A DNA stretch of 43,232 bases from Microcystis aeruginosa Ma_MB_S_20031200_S102 (lineage in GTDB: Bacteria > Cyanobacteriota > Cyanobacteriia > Cyanobacteriales > Microcystaceae). Shown one piece after another: positions 25,349 through 34,622 of this stretch; position 1 is the stretch's first letter; each line of letters opens with the position of its first letter. Location of the stretch: positions 1 through 43,232 of the forward strand of contig SFBI01000023.1 in assembly GCA_007095845.1 (NCBI GenBank). Reading direction: 5' to 3'. The translations under genes and the position numbers were made by a program. Below the pieces are notes generated by a model that saw only the letters and a list, made by a program, of their open reading frames with translations, was not told where the DNA came from and ran no database searches.

Positions 25349-26875
25349 TTATTCTTGCCCTTCCCCTTCCTCGTCTTCCATATCTTCCCCAAAGCGCTGC
25401 TGGGGGGGAATTGCGGCGACAATTGCCTCGATTACCTTGCCGACTGGAACAATTTCTAAGCCCACATCTTCGGGATAAACTTGACCTCTGGGGACAATCG
25501 CCCGTTTAAAGCCCAATTTCGCCGCTTCTTTTAATCTTAGTTCCATTTGCGACACTAAGCGCACTTGTCCGCCTAATCCCACTTCCCCGATTAAGACTGT
25601 GCGCGGATCCACGACTCGATCGCGAAAACTAGCTACAACAGCGATCGCAACTCCCAAATCCGCCGCCGGTTCTTCCACTCCCAACCCTCCTGCGGAGGCA
25701 ACATAGGCATCTAATTTCGATAAAGGAATACCGACGCGCTTTTCTAAAACGGCGAGAATTTGCTGTAATCGGTTGTATTCTATGCCCGTAGTCGATCTTC
25801 GGGGGGAAGCATAGCTGGTGGGGCTAACTAATGCCTGTAACTCCACCACAATCGGGCGTGTACCTTCACAGGCTACCACCGTCGCCGTGCCGGGGGAAAA
25901 TTCATCGCGATTGCCTAAAAATAATTCTGAGGGGTTTTCCACTTCCACCAAACCGTGATCCACCATCTCGAAAATACCGATCTCATGGGTTGCCCCAAAA
26001 CGGTTTTTCACGGATCTTAAGAGACGATGGGAGGCATAGCGATCGCCTTCAAAATATAACACCGTATCGACCAAATGTTCCAAAACTCGCGGACCGGCGA
26101 TCGCCCCTTCTTTAGTCACATGACCGACAATTAATAAAGTAATATTCTCCCGTTTTGCCACCTGCATCAAGGCGGAGGTACATTCGCGAACTTGGGCGAC
26201 GGATCCGGGTGCGGAAGTTAACGCCCCAAAATAAAGAGTTTGAATACTGTCAATTACCGCCACCTGTGGGCGTAAAGATTCTAATTCCCGCAAAATTTCC
26301 TCTAAATCGGTTTCTGGCAGAACGTAGAGATGATTATCGAGTTCTGCGGTTGATTCAGAGGCTTTTTTATCCTTGCCATTGCCGTTATTTTCCGACTCCA
26401 CGGCAACCACTCCCACCCCCAAACGGGCAGCCCGCAGTTTAATCTGTTGTCCCGATTCTTCAGCGGAAACGTAGAGGATGCGCGGTAATCTTTGGGCGAG
26501 TTGGTTGGTAACTTGCAGTAAAAGCGTCGATTTGCCGATACCCGGATCGCCGCCGATTAGTACAAGAGAACCGGGAACAATGCCACCACCGAGAACGCGA
26601 TCGAATTCCCCGTAACCAGAGGGAAAACGTTCCTGTTCATACTGGGTAATTTCCGAGAAGCGCACCGAGATGCGCGGTTGCGGGTTGCGTTGTCCTTTGC
26701 CGTTATTTGGGCGACTATTTTGCCATCCTGGGCGATTTCCCGCCGGATTATTGCCACCAGCCATCACTTGTTCTTCTAGCGTCCCGTAGGTGTCACAACT
26801 GGGGCATTTTCCCAACCATTGGGGAGATTCCGCCCCACAAGCGCTACAGATATATATTGTTCGCGATTTCGCCAT
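25349..26875 (-). CDS. radA: DNA repair protein RadA
   Basis: Hexameric ATPase that promotes branch migration during homologous recombination. The 508 residues have an N-terminal C4 zinc finger (C10, C13, C24, C27 in CSACGAESPQWLGKCPSC), the RecA-like core with Walker A GGDPGIGKST at 108-117, the RadA-specific KNRFGATHEIG motif and a C-terminal Lon-like domain (SAGGLGVEEPAADLGVA). An inserted, lysine/asparagine-rich segment (NGNGKDKKASES, about 162-175) and an acidic tail are lineage-variable. It is divergent from rpaB across a 220-base spacer. Confidence 0.97.
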   Translation of the reverse strand: MAKSRTIYICSACGAESPQWLGKCPSCDTYGTLEEQVMAGGNNPAGNRPGWQNSRPNNGKGQRNPQPRISVRFSEITQYEQERFPSGYGEFDRVLGGGIVPGSLVLIGGDPGIGKSTLLLQVTNQLAQRLPRILYVSAEESGQQIKLRAARLGVGVVAVESENNGNGKDKKASESTAELDNHLYVLPETDLEEILRELESLRPQVAVIDSIQTLYFGALTSAPGSVAQVRECTSALMQVAKRENITLLIVGHVTKEGAIAGPRVLEHLVDTVLYFEGDRYASHRLLRSVKNRFGATHEIGIFEMVDHGLVEVENPSELFLGNRDEFSPGTATVVACEGTRPIVVELQALVSPTSYASPRRSTTGIEYNRLQQILAVLEKRVGIPLSKLDAYVASAGGLGVEEPAADLGVAIAVVASFRDRVVDPRTVLIGEVGLGGQVRLVSQMELRLKEAAKLGFKRAIVPRGQVYPEDVGLEIVPVGKVIEAIVAAIPPQQRFGEDMEDEEGEGQE

Positions 26876-27108
26876 GTTTTTTAAGAAAAGTTGCAGAAAA
26901 GCGGTTTGAGGATCAATTCTCTTGTCAAATTTAATTAAGTATGATAGGGGGGAAGGAAGCCCCTGAAGTTATTGATAATCGCCATAAAAGAAATAAAATA
27001 AGAAATTTAGGCTTAATGATAACGGCCAAAGGATATTCTATAAACAGGAACGCTCGTTATTTAACTTTAAAATTCATCACACTATTTAACTAAGGAGTGT
27101 TAAGTCAG

Positions 27109-27837
27109 TTGGAGAACCAAAAGGAAAAAATTCTCGTTGTTGATGATGAAGCCAGCATCCGTCGTATCTTAGAGACTCGTTTGTCGATGATTGGTTATGA
27201 AGTCGTCACCGCCGCCGACGGCGAGGAAGCTTTAGAAACCTTCCGCACCGCTGAACCCGATTTAGTGGTTTTGGATGTGATGATGCCGAAATTAGACGGT
27301 TACGGTGTCTGTCAGGAACTCCGCAAAGAATCGGATATTCCTATCATTATGTTAACCGCTTTGGGCGATGTGGCCGATCGAATTACCGGGCTAGAATTGG
27401 GGGCGGATGACTATGTAGTTAAACCTTTTTCTCCCAAAGAACTCGAGGCGCGGATTCGTTCGGTGTTGCGTCGGGTGGAGAAAAATGGCGCTCCGGGGAT
27501 TCCTAGTTCCGGTGTGATTCATATCGGTTCCATTAAAATCGATACTAATAAACGCCAAGTTTATAAGGGGGATGAACGCATCCGTCTGACTGGTATGGAA
27601 TTTAGTTTACTGGAATTATTGGTCAGTCGCTCGGGAGAAGCTTTTTCCCGTTCGGAAATCCTTCAGGAAGTTTGGGGTTATACCCCCGAACGTCATGTGG
27701 ATACGCGGGTGGTAGATGTGCATATTTCCCGTTTACGAGCCAAATTAGAGGATGATCCCAGTAATCCTGAGTTAATTCTCACCGCTAGAGGTACAGGCTA
27801 TCTTTTCCAGCGGATTTTAGAACTAGACGAGGAATAG
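27109..27837 (+). CDS. rpaB: OmpR-type response regulator RpaB
   Basis: Master regulator of photosystem and high-light genes in cyanobacteria; binds HLR1 elements. The start is taken as TTG 27109 (MENQKEKILVVDD), 242 residues, since AAGGAG at 27092-27097 lies 11 bases before it; the GTG at 27097 would overlap that site. The receiver domain has the DDEAS acidic patch, VVLDVMMPKLDGYG with the phospho-Asp, and VVKPFSP. It is followed by a winged helix with LTGMEFSLLELL and RVVDVHISRLRAKLE. The whole sequence, including GLELGADDYVVKPFSPKELE, is typical RpaB (Ycf27). The CCB-family gene begins nine bases later. Confidence 0.95.
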   Translation: MENQKEKILVVDDEASIRRILETRLSMIGYEVVTAADGEEALETFRTAEPDLVVLDVMMPKLDGYGVCQELRKESDIPIIMLTALGDVADRITGLELGADDYVVKPFSPKELEARIRSVLRRVEKNGAPGIPSSGVIHIGSIKIDTNKRQVYKGDERIRLTGMEFSLLELLVSRSGEAFSRSEILQEVWGYTPERHVDTRVVDVHISRLRAKLEDDPSNPELILTARGTGYLFQRILELDEE

Positions 27838-27846
27838 TTCTCAGCT

Positions 27847-28488
27847 ATGGCACCAGCTGATCCCAATCGTATTTTAAGACTGTTACCCCTGTTCGCCGGC
27901 ATCGTCGGGGGTACGGTATTAATGTTTAATCGTTTTGCCACTGCCGATTTAACCCCATCGCAAGCGCGTTCCGATGTGATGGGAGTGATTTTGAGTGGGG
28001 TTTTAATTTTGGTGGGTTTAATCTGGCAAAGAGTTCAACCCCGCTTACCGGATGCGGTGGAATTAATCGGGCGCGAAGGCCTGGAATTTGCCCCAGATTT
28101 GCCAGAATCAGTTAAAATTGAGCTTGCTTGGGCTTCCCATTTACTTTTAACTAACACCGCCACAAAATCTCTGATCGTTTATTATCAGGGAGAAGTTTTA
28201 TTACGTCGCGGTATCTTAAGCCAGAATTCTGAAGTTAAAGTTAGTAATATTATCAAAAGAGTTTTAGAAACCAGTAAAGCAGTTTATTTAGTTAATTTAA
28301 ATTTATATCCCGCTAAAATCGAGTTTGACTATTTGCCAGAAAACACCCAAGGACTAATCTGTCAACCCATCGGTAAGGAAGGGGTGTTAATTTTGGCGGC
28401 AAATGCACCGCGCAGTTATACTAAACAAGACGAAATTTGGATCGAGGGAATTGCTGATAAATTCGCCAACACTTTCAGTCAGTTTTAG
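27847..28488 (+). CDS. cofactor assembly of complex C subunit B (CCB2/CCB4 family)
   Basis: 213 residues with two N-terminal membrane helices (about 11-27 and 46-62) followed by a soluble domain. The features LLPLFAGIVGGTVLMFNRF and VQPRLPDAVELIGREGLEF match cyanobacterial CCB2/CCB4-type proteins. These belong to the system that covalently attaches heme c(i) to cytochrome b6 on the stromal side. The recognition is from memory of the family. It lies nine bases after rpaB and is probably cotranscribed with it, a neighbourhood I believe is conserved in cyanobacteria. Confidence 0.8.
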   Translation: MAPADPNRILRLLPLFAGIVGGTVLMFNRFATADLTPSQARSDVMGVILSGVLILVGLIWQRVQPRLPDAVELIGREGLEFAPDLPESVKIELAWASHLLLTNTATKSLIVYYQGEVLLRRGILSQNSEVKVSNIIKRVLETSKAVYLVNLNLYPAKIEFDYLPENTQGLICQPIGKEGVLILAANAPRSYTKQDEIWIEGIADKFANTFSQF

Positions 28489-28698
28489 ACGATTTTAGTA
28501 GGATTTAAGTATTTGATTAAGAGGGGAGTGAGCAATTAGCGTTCTACTTGTAGCTCAGGATTTTAACCGATGACACAAACTGGTGAAACCTTTAACTATT
28601 CCCCACTCTCCAAAAAGATATTATCTTTACTGTTCACTGTTCACAGTAAAAACCCCCCTAACCCACCCTGCTGATACGGATATCCCCCTTCCGGCTAA

Positions 28699-28716
28699 TG
28701 TAAAGAAAACGTTACA
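28699..28716. promoter_or_regulatory. palindrome TGTAA-N8-TTACA upstream of the clpC-like gene
   Basis: TGTAA (28699-28703) and TTACA (28712-28716) form a short dyad 38 bases before the ATG. It may be an operator; it does not have the GTA-N8-TAC spacing of an NtcA site, nor the direct repeat of an HLR1 element. Confidence 0.3.
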
Positions 28717-28754
28717 GTAACAAGTAAAGCCCAGTAGCCAGGAAGCCGTCGATC

Positions 28755-31142
28755 ATGTTTGAATACTTTAACCAGAAAGCTATCAAAGCGGTGATGTTCG
28801 CTCAAGAGGAAGCCCGTCGTACCGGTCACAGTGTCGTCGGTACAGAGCATTTACTGTTAGGATTGATAGGAGAAGCCACCGCCAGCGCAGCCTTAATTCT
28901 CAAGGATTTAAAAGTCACCCTGCACGAAAGTCGCCGCGTGATTGAAGGAATGACTGGCCGCGGCAGCGGTTACAGTCCCGTTAACATCCCTTTTACCCCG
29001 AAAGCGAAAAAGATGTTCGAGCAAGCATTTCAGGAAGCTCGACAATTAGGAGAACAGGCGATCGCACCTGAACATCTATTACTTGCTATCACCGCCGATC
29101 CCGAATCCCTAGCCGCTAAAATTTTAATTATGCAGGGTGTTGATTTGATCAAACTTCGCGGCCTTTTACTGAAAAACGCAGGGGAAAAAGTCGCTAGTGG
29201 TCGCTTCACGGCAAGCAGTGACTATGAAGACCAGAAAAATGCTCCCCAAGGCGGTATTTTAGCCCAATATAGTCGCAATTTAAGCCAAGAGGTCAAAAAT
29301 GGCAAAATTGACCCTGTAATCGGTAGAGAGCCAGAAATCCAGCGAGTTATCCAAATTTTAGGTCGTCGCACCAAGAATAACCCGATTTTACTCGGTGCGC
29401 CGGGGGTGGGGAAAACAGCGATCGCTGAAGGGTTAGCACAACGCATCTATAATGGCGATATTCCCGAACTTTTGCGGGATAAACAGGTAATTGCCCTCGA
29501 TATGGGGTCTTTACTGGCGGGAACCCGTTTTCGCGGCGATTTTGAGGAACGTTTAAAGGGTATTGTAGAGGAAGTTCGCAAATCGGGCAGTATTATCCTG
29601 TTTATCGATGAAATTCACACTCTTGTGGGTGCTGGTAGCATGGGAGGAGCTATGGATGCTTCTAACTTACTTAAACCTGCTTTAGCTCGCGGTGAGTTAC
29701 AGTGTTTAGGGGCCACCACTCTCGATGAGTATAAACAGCATATTGAGCGAGATGCGGCTCTAGAAAGACGTTTTCAGCCAGTTATGGTGGGAGAGCCGAC
29801 TAAAGAGCAAGCGATCGAGATTTTACGCGGTTTAAAAGCCACCTACGAGGATTTCCATCAGGTAAAATACGATCAAAAAGCGATCGAAGCTGCCGTTAAT
29901 CTATCCTCTCGCTATATCAATGATCGCTTTTTACCGGACAAAGCGATCGATCTTCTCGATGAAGCAGGATCGCGCACCCATCTACGCTATTCCCTACAAA
30001 GTAAAAGTCCTGCGGAGGTTAGCGAAGAATCACCCCTAATTAACCCCGAATCTTTAATTCCAGTGGTAGATGCGGAGGAAATCGCCCAAATTGTCGCCGC
30101 TTGGACAGGTATTCCCGTTACCCAGTTAACTGAAACTGAGTCGGAATCGCTCTTAAATCTGGAATATCAACTGCACGAGCGGATTATTGGTCAACAGGAG
30201 GCAGTAAATGCCGTTTCTCGTGCTATTCGTCGAGCGCGAGTAAATTTAAAGAATCCTAACCGTCCGATTGCCTCGTTTATTTTTGCTGGTCCCACGGGAG
30301 TGGGTAAAACTGAATTAACGAAAGCCTTAGCTAAGTTACTCTTTGGCTCGGAATCCAGTATGATTCGCCTAGATATGTCGGAATTTATGGAATCCCACAC
30401 GGTTTCTAAGTTAATTGGTGCGCCTCCCGGATACATCGGTTACAATGAAGGCGGTCAGTTAACGGAAGCAGTGCGTCGTCAACCCTATAAAGTAGTTTTG
30501 TTTGACGAAATCGAGAAAGCACATCCCGATGTTTTTAATCTTCTCCTGCAACTGTTAGAAGATGGTCGTTTAACCGATTCCCAAGGTCGTCGGGTGGACT
30601 TTAAGAACACCCTAATTATCATGACCTCGAATATTGGCTCAAAAGTCATCGAAAAAGGCGGTAATAGCTTAGGATTCGAGATGGCTGACGATTTTGCTCA
30701 ATCGCGTTACCAACAGATTTCTAATCGGGTGACGGACGAGTTAAAACAATATTTCCGTCCCGAATTTCTCAACCGTCTCGATGAAATCATTGTTTTCCGA
30801 CAGTTAACTCGCGAAGAAGTTACCCAGATTGCCGATATTCTGATCGCAGATATAGCCAAACAATTGGCAGAAAAAGGCATTTCTGTGGAAGTTACCGCCG
30901 CTTTTAAGGATTTAGTTATCAATGAGGGTTATGATCCTAGCTACGGTGCGCGGCCTTTACGTCGTGCTTTAACTCGGCGCTTAGAGGATAGTTTAGCCGA
31001 GGCGATGTTATCGGGAAAAGTCAATTCTGGAGACCATGCGCTATTAGATGTAACTGCGGACGGTGTGGTGACAGTCTCTAGTCATCAGCGCTCCGAGCAG
31101 AACAATATTCTCTCGCAATTACAGTTACAACCAGTGGGTTAA
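28755..31142 (+). CDS. clpC: ClpC-type Hsp100 ATPase lacking the middle domain
   Basis: 795 residues. Two Clp-N repeats (about 4-140) are followed by AAA domain D1 with Walker A GAPGVGKT (214-221) and Walker B IILFIDE, and D2 with GPTGVGKT (512-519) and [21 protein letters not shown] (LGF at 639-641) occupies the ClpP-contact loop, which distinguishes ClpC/ClpA from ClpB. The canonical ClpC M-domain with its UVR motif between D1 and D2 is absent: only about 28 residues ([20 protein letters not shown]) link SRTHLRY to [11 protein letters not shown]. It is therefore a ClpC paralog rather than the main housekeeping ClpC. It should feed substrates to ClpP. A terminator follows. Confidence 0.92.
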   Translation: MFEYFNQKAIKAVMFAQEEARRTGHSVVGTEHLLLGLIGEATASAALILKDLKVTLHESRRVIEGMTGRGSGYSPVNIPFTPKAKKMFEQAFQEARQLGEQAIAPEHLLLAITADPESLAAKILIMQGVDLIKLRGLLLKNAGEKVASGRFTASSDYEDQKNAPQGGILAQYSRNLSQEVKNGKIDPVIGREPEIQRVIQILGRRTKNNPILLGAPGVGKTAIAEGLAQRIYNGDIPELLRDKQVIALDMGSLLAGTRFRGDFEERLKGIVEEVRKSGSIILFIDEIHTLVGAGSMGGAMDASNLLKPALARGELQCLGATTLDEYKQHIERDAALERRFQPVMVGEPTKEQAIEILRGLKATYEDFHQVKYDQKAIEAAVNLSSRYINDRFLPDKAIDLLDEAGSRTHLRYSLQSKSPAEVSEESPLINPESLIPVVDAEEIAQIVAAWTGIPVTQLTETESESLLNLEYQLHERIIGQQEAVNAVSRAIRRARVNLKNPNRPIASFIFAGPTGVGKTELTKALAKLLFGSESSMIRLDMSEFMESHTVSKLIGAPPGYIGYNEGGQLTEAVRRQPYKVVLFDEIEKAHPDVFNLLLQLLEDGRLTDSQGRRVDFKNTLIIMTSNIGSKVIEKGGNSLGFEMADDFAQSRYQQISNRVTDELKQYFRPEFLNRLDEIIVFRQLTREEVTQIADILIADIAKQLAEKGISVEVTAAFKDLVINEGYDPSYGARPLRRALTRRLEDSLAEAMLSGKVNSGDHALLDVTADGVVTVSSHQRSEQNNILSQLQLQPVG

Positions 31143-31165
31143 TCCGCTCAAAAATTGCTTTTTTT

Positions 31166-31196
31166 CGGGGTTGAAAATTTTTCAACCCCGATTTTT
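31166..31196 (+). terminator. rho-independent terminator of the clpC-like gene
   Basis: CGGGGTTGAAAA pairs with TTTTCAACCCCG (31166-31190) and is followed by ATTTTT. It begins 23 bases after the stop codon. Confidence 0.85.
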
Positions 31197-31197
31197 A

Positions 31198-31338
31198 TCA
31201 TCTGGGAAAAATAACTTCTAGGGGAGCGGGAATCATCTCGGTGCGAAAGTCCAGAATCTGAACTAGGATTAAATAGGCAACGGCGATTAAAATCGAAATC
31301 GCTCCTGTGATAATGGCGATAATTTTAGCAGAATTCAT
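31198..31338 (-). CDS. small conserved single-helix membrane protein
   Basis: 46 residues from ATG 31338, MNSAKIIAIITGAISILIAV then an LILVQILDFR segment and EMIPAPLEVIFPR. A longer frame reaches 31395, but its extra 19 residues are basic and lack the look of conserved sequence. One membrane helix is followed by a short polar tail. This type recurs in cyanobacteria in my memory, but I know of no function. It converges with the clpC-like gene. Confidence 0.65.
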   Translation of the reverse strand: MNSAKIIAIITGAISILIAVAYLILVQILDFRTEMIPAPLEVIFPR

Positions 31339-31590
31339 ATAGTTAACCGTTAATTTCCTGAGATTGCGGCAAAAGCTACCGAAATTTATTCTCATCTAGG
31401 ATTGCGAGCCTAAACAATTGAAACTGAAGATATCTTACAGCACAATTCTCTCAGACAGTTGCGAGAAGGGAGTACAAGCTGTCCCTTGAAAATTTGACAG
31501 GAGATAGTCCTTGCGGATCAAATGAACTTAGATGTTTGGCTAAGTAAGCTTTTCGGGGCATTTTATCTCCTCGTCTTTAATCTTTTTATT

Positions 31591-31653
31591 ATAACAGGAT
31601 TTGGTCTAAAAGCCTTATCTAACAGGCTTTTAAGATTTATTCAGCTAGCCCTA
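31591..31653. mobile_element. right part of a family-B element
   Basis: AACAGGATTTGGTC, then AAAAGCCT / AGGCTTTT as a small hairpin, then TTATTCAGCTAGCCCTA (31637-31653). This matches the right portion of the element at 20171-20221. No left end was found in 31396-31590. It is followed by a TGATTAC heptamer duplication just after pilQ. Confidence 0.55.
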
Positions 31654-31669
31654 GATAACTGATTACTGA

Positions 31670-33775
31670 TTACTGTCGCGGCTGCACGGGAAACCCTTGA
31701 CGCTGAAGGATTTCCGCCGCGTCTTGTCCGGGTTGATAGTTGATGCCGAGGGTAGAGGTGGCCGTATCTTCGATAATTTTGGGAGTGAGAAGAATAATCA
31801 CCTCTGAGCGATCGTTGCGATTAGTACGACTGCGGAATAAAGCTCCTAAAATGGGAATATCGCCTAAAACTGGCACTTTTGACTCAGAACTCTGTTGGCG
31901 CTCTTGGATAATCCCAGAAAGAATTAAACTCTGTCCATCTCGGAGACGAATTAAACCAGAAGTTAATTCCCGACGAATCAGAGGGGTAAGGGTGTTGATT
32001 GTCAGACCACCGCTATTAAATTGAATTGGAGATCCTGGAGAGGCGATGGTAGGGCTAACCGACAGGGAAATAAAGCCGTTATCATCCACCTGATCGACGT
32101 TTACCGCTAAAGTTAATCCAGCATCGGCGAGGACGGGAGTAGTGGTGCGTTCGCCACTGAGAGGATCTACACTTGTCTGGACACTTTCTAGCACTTTCTC
32201 GGTGAGCTTAACGGTGGCTTGTTGACCTTCCTGCACCACCAGCGAGGGATCAGTGAGAATCTTGGCATTTCCTGTCTGAATTGAGGCTTGCAGGGTCATC
32301 AGGAATCTTTGGGGGTATTGGAAGAGGCCGGGTAGTCCAAATTCTACTTCCCCATCTTCTGTTACATCTGTTACACCGGGTTGAAAAGGGTTATTAAATC
32401 TTCCAAAATTAGGACGCGCATAGGGAACAACCAGCCCAGTATTTGGGTCTATGATTCTTCCCTGAGTTATATTACTAAAAGGAGCATTCTGAACATCAAA
32501 AAAAGGTGCTAGTTCTGCTTCTCCACTCCCCGATATGATATCAAGAATCGGCACAACAGGCTGTGCAAAAGCCCCCGGTCTGCCTACAGTCGAGCTAGTG
32601 GGTGGGTTGATATTACCAAAGTTCACGACTGCCGCCCCGTTATCTTGAACAAAGAAACCATCGTTAAAACCGAAGGAAAAACTACTGTTAAAACGGTCTG
32701 TATTGAGCAGGTTAACATCGATAACTTTGACATTAACCACTACCTGACGGCGACGGGCATCCAGTTGGGTTAATAAAGAGGTGGCGATCTGGACTTGTCG
32801 GGGTTCGCCAATTAAATTAATAGAATTAAGGCGATCATCGGCGGCAATTCTTAAACCGGTTAAAAGTAGGGCGGCTTGTGAGCCTTGTGTGTTTTGGGGT
32901 TTAATTGCCTCTAGAGTGGCGGGAACATCTCGGCGACCGACGACTCGTCCGGTGAGGGGATCGACGATATCCTCGGTTTTCGAGACTAAACGCTGATATT
33001 CTGCCCCTTGGGTGGCGAGGAAAGTGGCGGCATTGACGGCTTTAACTTGGTTGAGACGCAGGGTGCGGCTAATCAGATTACGAGCGCCTTGGGGTAATTG
33101 CGCCCCCACAAAGATGGTTTTGCCCTGACGGTTGGCCTGGAGTCCAGAAATTAACAACACGGCATTAAAAATGTTTTCCACCGATTCGTTAGTAAATTCC
33201 AAGGAAACTGTCTGAGAGGTGGCGTTAGTTTCCCCCTGGGCGCTGGTGAAAACGACGTTATAACCGGCATAGTTAGCAAGGGTCATTAACACTTCTCTAG
33301 CGGAAGCTTCCCGGAGTAAAACACGAGGTACGGTTATATTACGCTCGAATTTGACCTTTTCAGCACTAGCATCGATGTTAGAGATGGCAATATCTCCCAC
33401 TGGTGGGGCAACGGCCCGGGGTAGGGTGGGAGCGCCGGGGGTTTGGGGTGCGCCTTGAATAATAATTTCAGGATTGGGGACAAGGGGCGCACTTTGGGCA
33501 AGTAGTTTTTCACTGGCTAAAATGCGATCGCTGATGTCCTTTTCTACGGCCGCACTGGAAGGGACAAGCTGACTTGGCGACTTTTGTAAATTTTCTTGAC
33601 TAAACTCTTGCAAAAACTTGCCCTGAGCCAAGTCGAAGGGTTCAACTTTTGATGTAGGAGATTTTAACTCTGAACCATGGAAGAAAATGGGGGTCTCGGC
33701 CAAAGCGCTCAGGGGAGCCATCAATAAAAACGAGGCAATTTCGGGGATAAACAGGGCATAACGGGACGGATTCAC
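31670..33775 (-). CDS. pilQ: type IV pilus secretin PilQ
   Basis: Outer-membrane secretin ring through which the type IV pilus passes; needed for motility and natural competence. 701 residues from GTG 33775, chosen for GAGG five bases upstream (a TTG at 33793 is possible). There is a signal peptide (SFLLMAPLSALA), a low-complexity region, an STN-like domain (LREASAREVLMTLANYAGYN), two secretin-N segments and the C-terminal secretin domain with SKVPVLGDIPILGALFRSRT and SEVIILLTPKI. I do not see the N-terminal AMIN domain of many cyanobacterial PilQ proteins. The segment VEPFDLAQGKF is encoded by a palindromic repeat (33621-33640). It is the last gene of the pilMNOQ operon. Confidence 0.95.
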   Translation of the reverse strand: MNPSRYALFIPEIASFLLMAPLSALAETPIFFHGSELKSPTSKVEPFDLAQGKFLQEFSQENLQKSPSQLVPSSAAVEKDISDRILASEKLLAQSAPLVPNPEIIIQGAPQTPGAPTLPRAVAPPVGDIAISNIDASAEKVKFERNITVPRVLLREASAREVLMTLANYAGYNVVFTSAQGETNATSQTVSLEFTNESVENIFNAVLLISGLQANRQGKTIFVGAQLPQGARNLISRTLRLNQVKAVNAATFLATQGAEYQRLVSKTEDIVDPLTGRVVGRRDVPATLEAIKPQNTQGSQAALLLTGLRIAADDRLNSINLIGEPRQVQIATSLLTQLDARRRQVVVNVKVIDVNLLNTDRFNSSFSFGFNDGFFVQDNGAAVVNFGNINPPTSSTVGRPGAFAQPVVPILDIISGSGEAELAPFFDVQNAPFSNITQGRIIDPNTGLVVPYARPNFGRFNNPFQPGVTDVTEDGEVEFGLPGLFQYPQRFLMTLQASIQTGNAKILTDPSLVVQEGQQATVKLTEKVLESVQTSVDPLSGERTTTPVLADAGLTLAVNVDQVDDNGFISLSVSPTIASPGSPIQFNSGGLTINTLTPLIRRELTSGLIRLRDGQSLILSGIIQERQQSSESKVPVLGDIPILGALFRSRTNRNDRSEVIILLTPKIIEDTATSTLGINYQPGQDAAEILQRQGFPVQPRQ
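33621..33640. repeat. imperfect palindromic repeat inside pilQ
   Basis: CCCTGAGCCAAGTCGAAGGG lies in frame within the signal-proximal, low-complexity part of pilQ and is translated as PFDLAQG. It resembles the CCCTGAGC..GTCGAAGGG palindromes scattered through many bacterial genomes. Confidence 0.55.
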
Positions 33776-33848
33776 TTTAACCTCACTCCTCAACGATTAC
33801 AGGATTCAACGGACAAAAAACGCGATACTCACACCGGATTGAAGACTA

Positions 33849-34622
33849 TTATTGGGACGGACTAGCGGGGGGTTGACCTTTGGGGGGTGGGGGTGGCGCT
33901 AATTTCGCTAATTCGGCGGCACTGAGAGGAATAATTACATTGAGAAGAAAAGTTGTGGTCACGGGTTGATCACTTTTGGGAACGATAGTGGCTTTATTGT
34001 TGCCGGTACTAACCACTTTAACCGCTGCTCCCTCCTTTTCCATCTGGGTATTGAGACTGTTGAGCAAAATGAGCGGCTGTAATCTTTCTAAATCTCGAAT
34101 AACCTCTTGAGTGTTAGTATAGTTCCCTTCGATCTTGACGTTAAAAGTTTGACGTTTGAGCTTATTATTAACTGCGCTACCGAGGGAACCATCGGAGACC
34201 ACCACTGGTTCTAGTCGTTGGGGTTGGAAACTAATCAGCTTAACATTGCGAGACTTAAAGATATTACTAATATCTAAGAGAATGGTGCTTAAGTCCTTTT
34301 CTTTGGCAAAAAGCGAGAGTATTTGCTGTTTAATCGCTTTTTTTTGTTGCAACTGACTCTCAATTTTTTGGAATTGGGCCGGTACAAGACTGCTTTTTTG
34401 TTGATCTACCTGTTGTTGTTTGCCAGCTGCATCGTTTTGCAACTGTTGCAAGGTATTATAAGCGGGCATCACCCAGTTAAAAAGCAGATAGAAAGAGCCA
34501 AGTAAACCTAGCACAGCGATGGCGATGCCACTATTGCGGGGAGTAAAAGTTATCCCGAAAGCGATAGGATATTCGTCAAATTCCTCTGATTCCCGCTCCT
34601 CGAATTCTTCGGTAAAGGTCAT
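33849..34622 (-). CDS. pilO: type IV pilus inner-membrane assembly protein PilO
   Basis: 257 residues with one N-terminal membrane helix (about 30-50, GIAIAVLGLLGSFYLLFNW). A coiled coil follows (about 55-110, rich in Q and K) and then a ferredoxin-like periplasmic domain with FNVKIEGNYTNTQEVIRDLERL, the PilO hallmark. A proline-rich tail (APPPPPKGQPP) ends the protein. Its ATG overlaps the pilN stop codon by four bases, so translation is coupled. PilO pairs with PilN to connect the cytoplasmic PilM ring to the secretin. Confidence 0.93.
   Translation of the reverse strand: MTFTEEFEERESEEFDEYPIAFGITFTPRNSGIAIAVLGLLGSFYLLFNWVMPAYNTLQQLQNDAAGKQQQVDQQKSSLVPAQFQKIESQLQQKKAIKQQILSLFAKEKDLSTILLDISNIFKSRNVKLISFQPQRLEPVVVSDGSLGSAVNNKLKRQTFNVKIEGNYTNTQEVIRDLERLQPLILLNSLNTQMEKEGAAVKVVSTGNNKATIVPKSDQPVTTTFLLNVIIPLSAAELAKLAPPPPPKGQPPASPSQ

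Noticed and set aside
28699-28716. NtcA binding site upstream of clpC
   Set aside because: GTA and TAC are separated by ten bases rather than eight.
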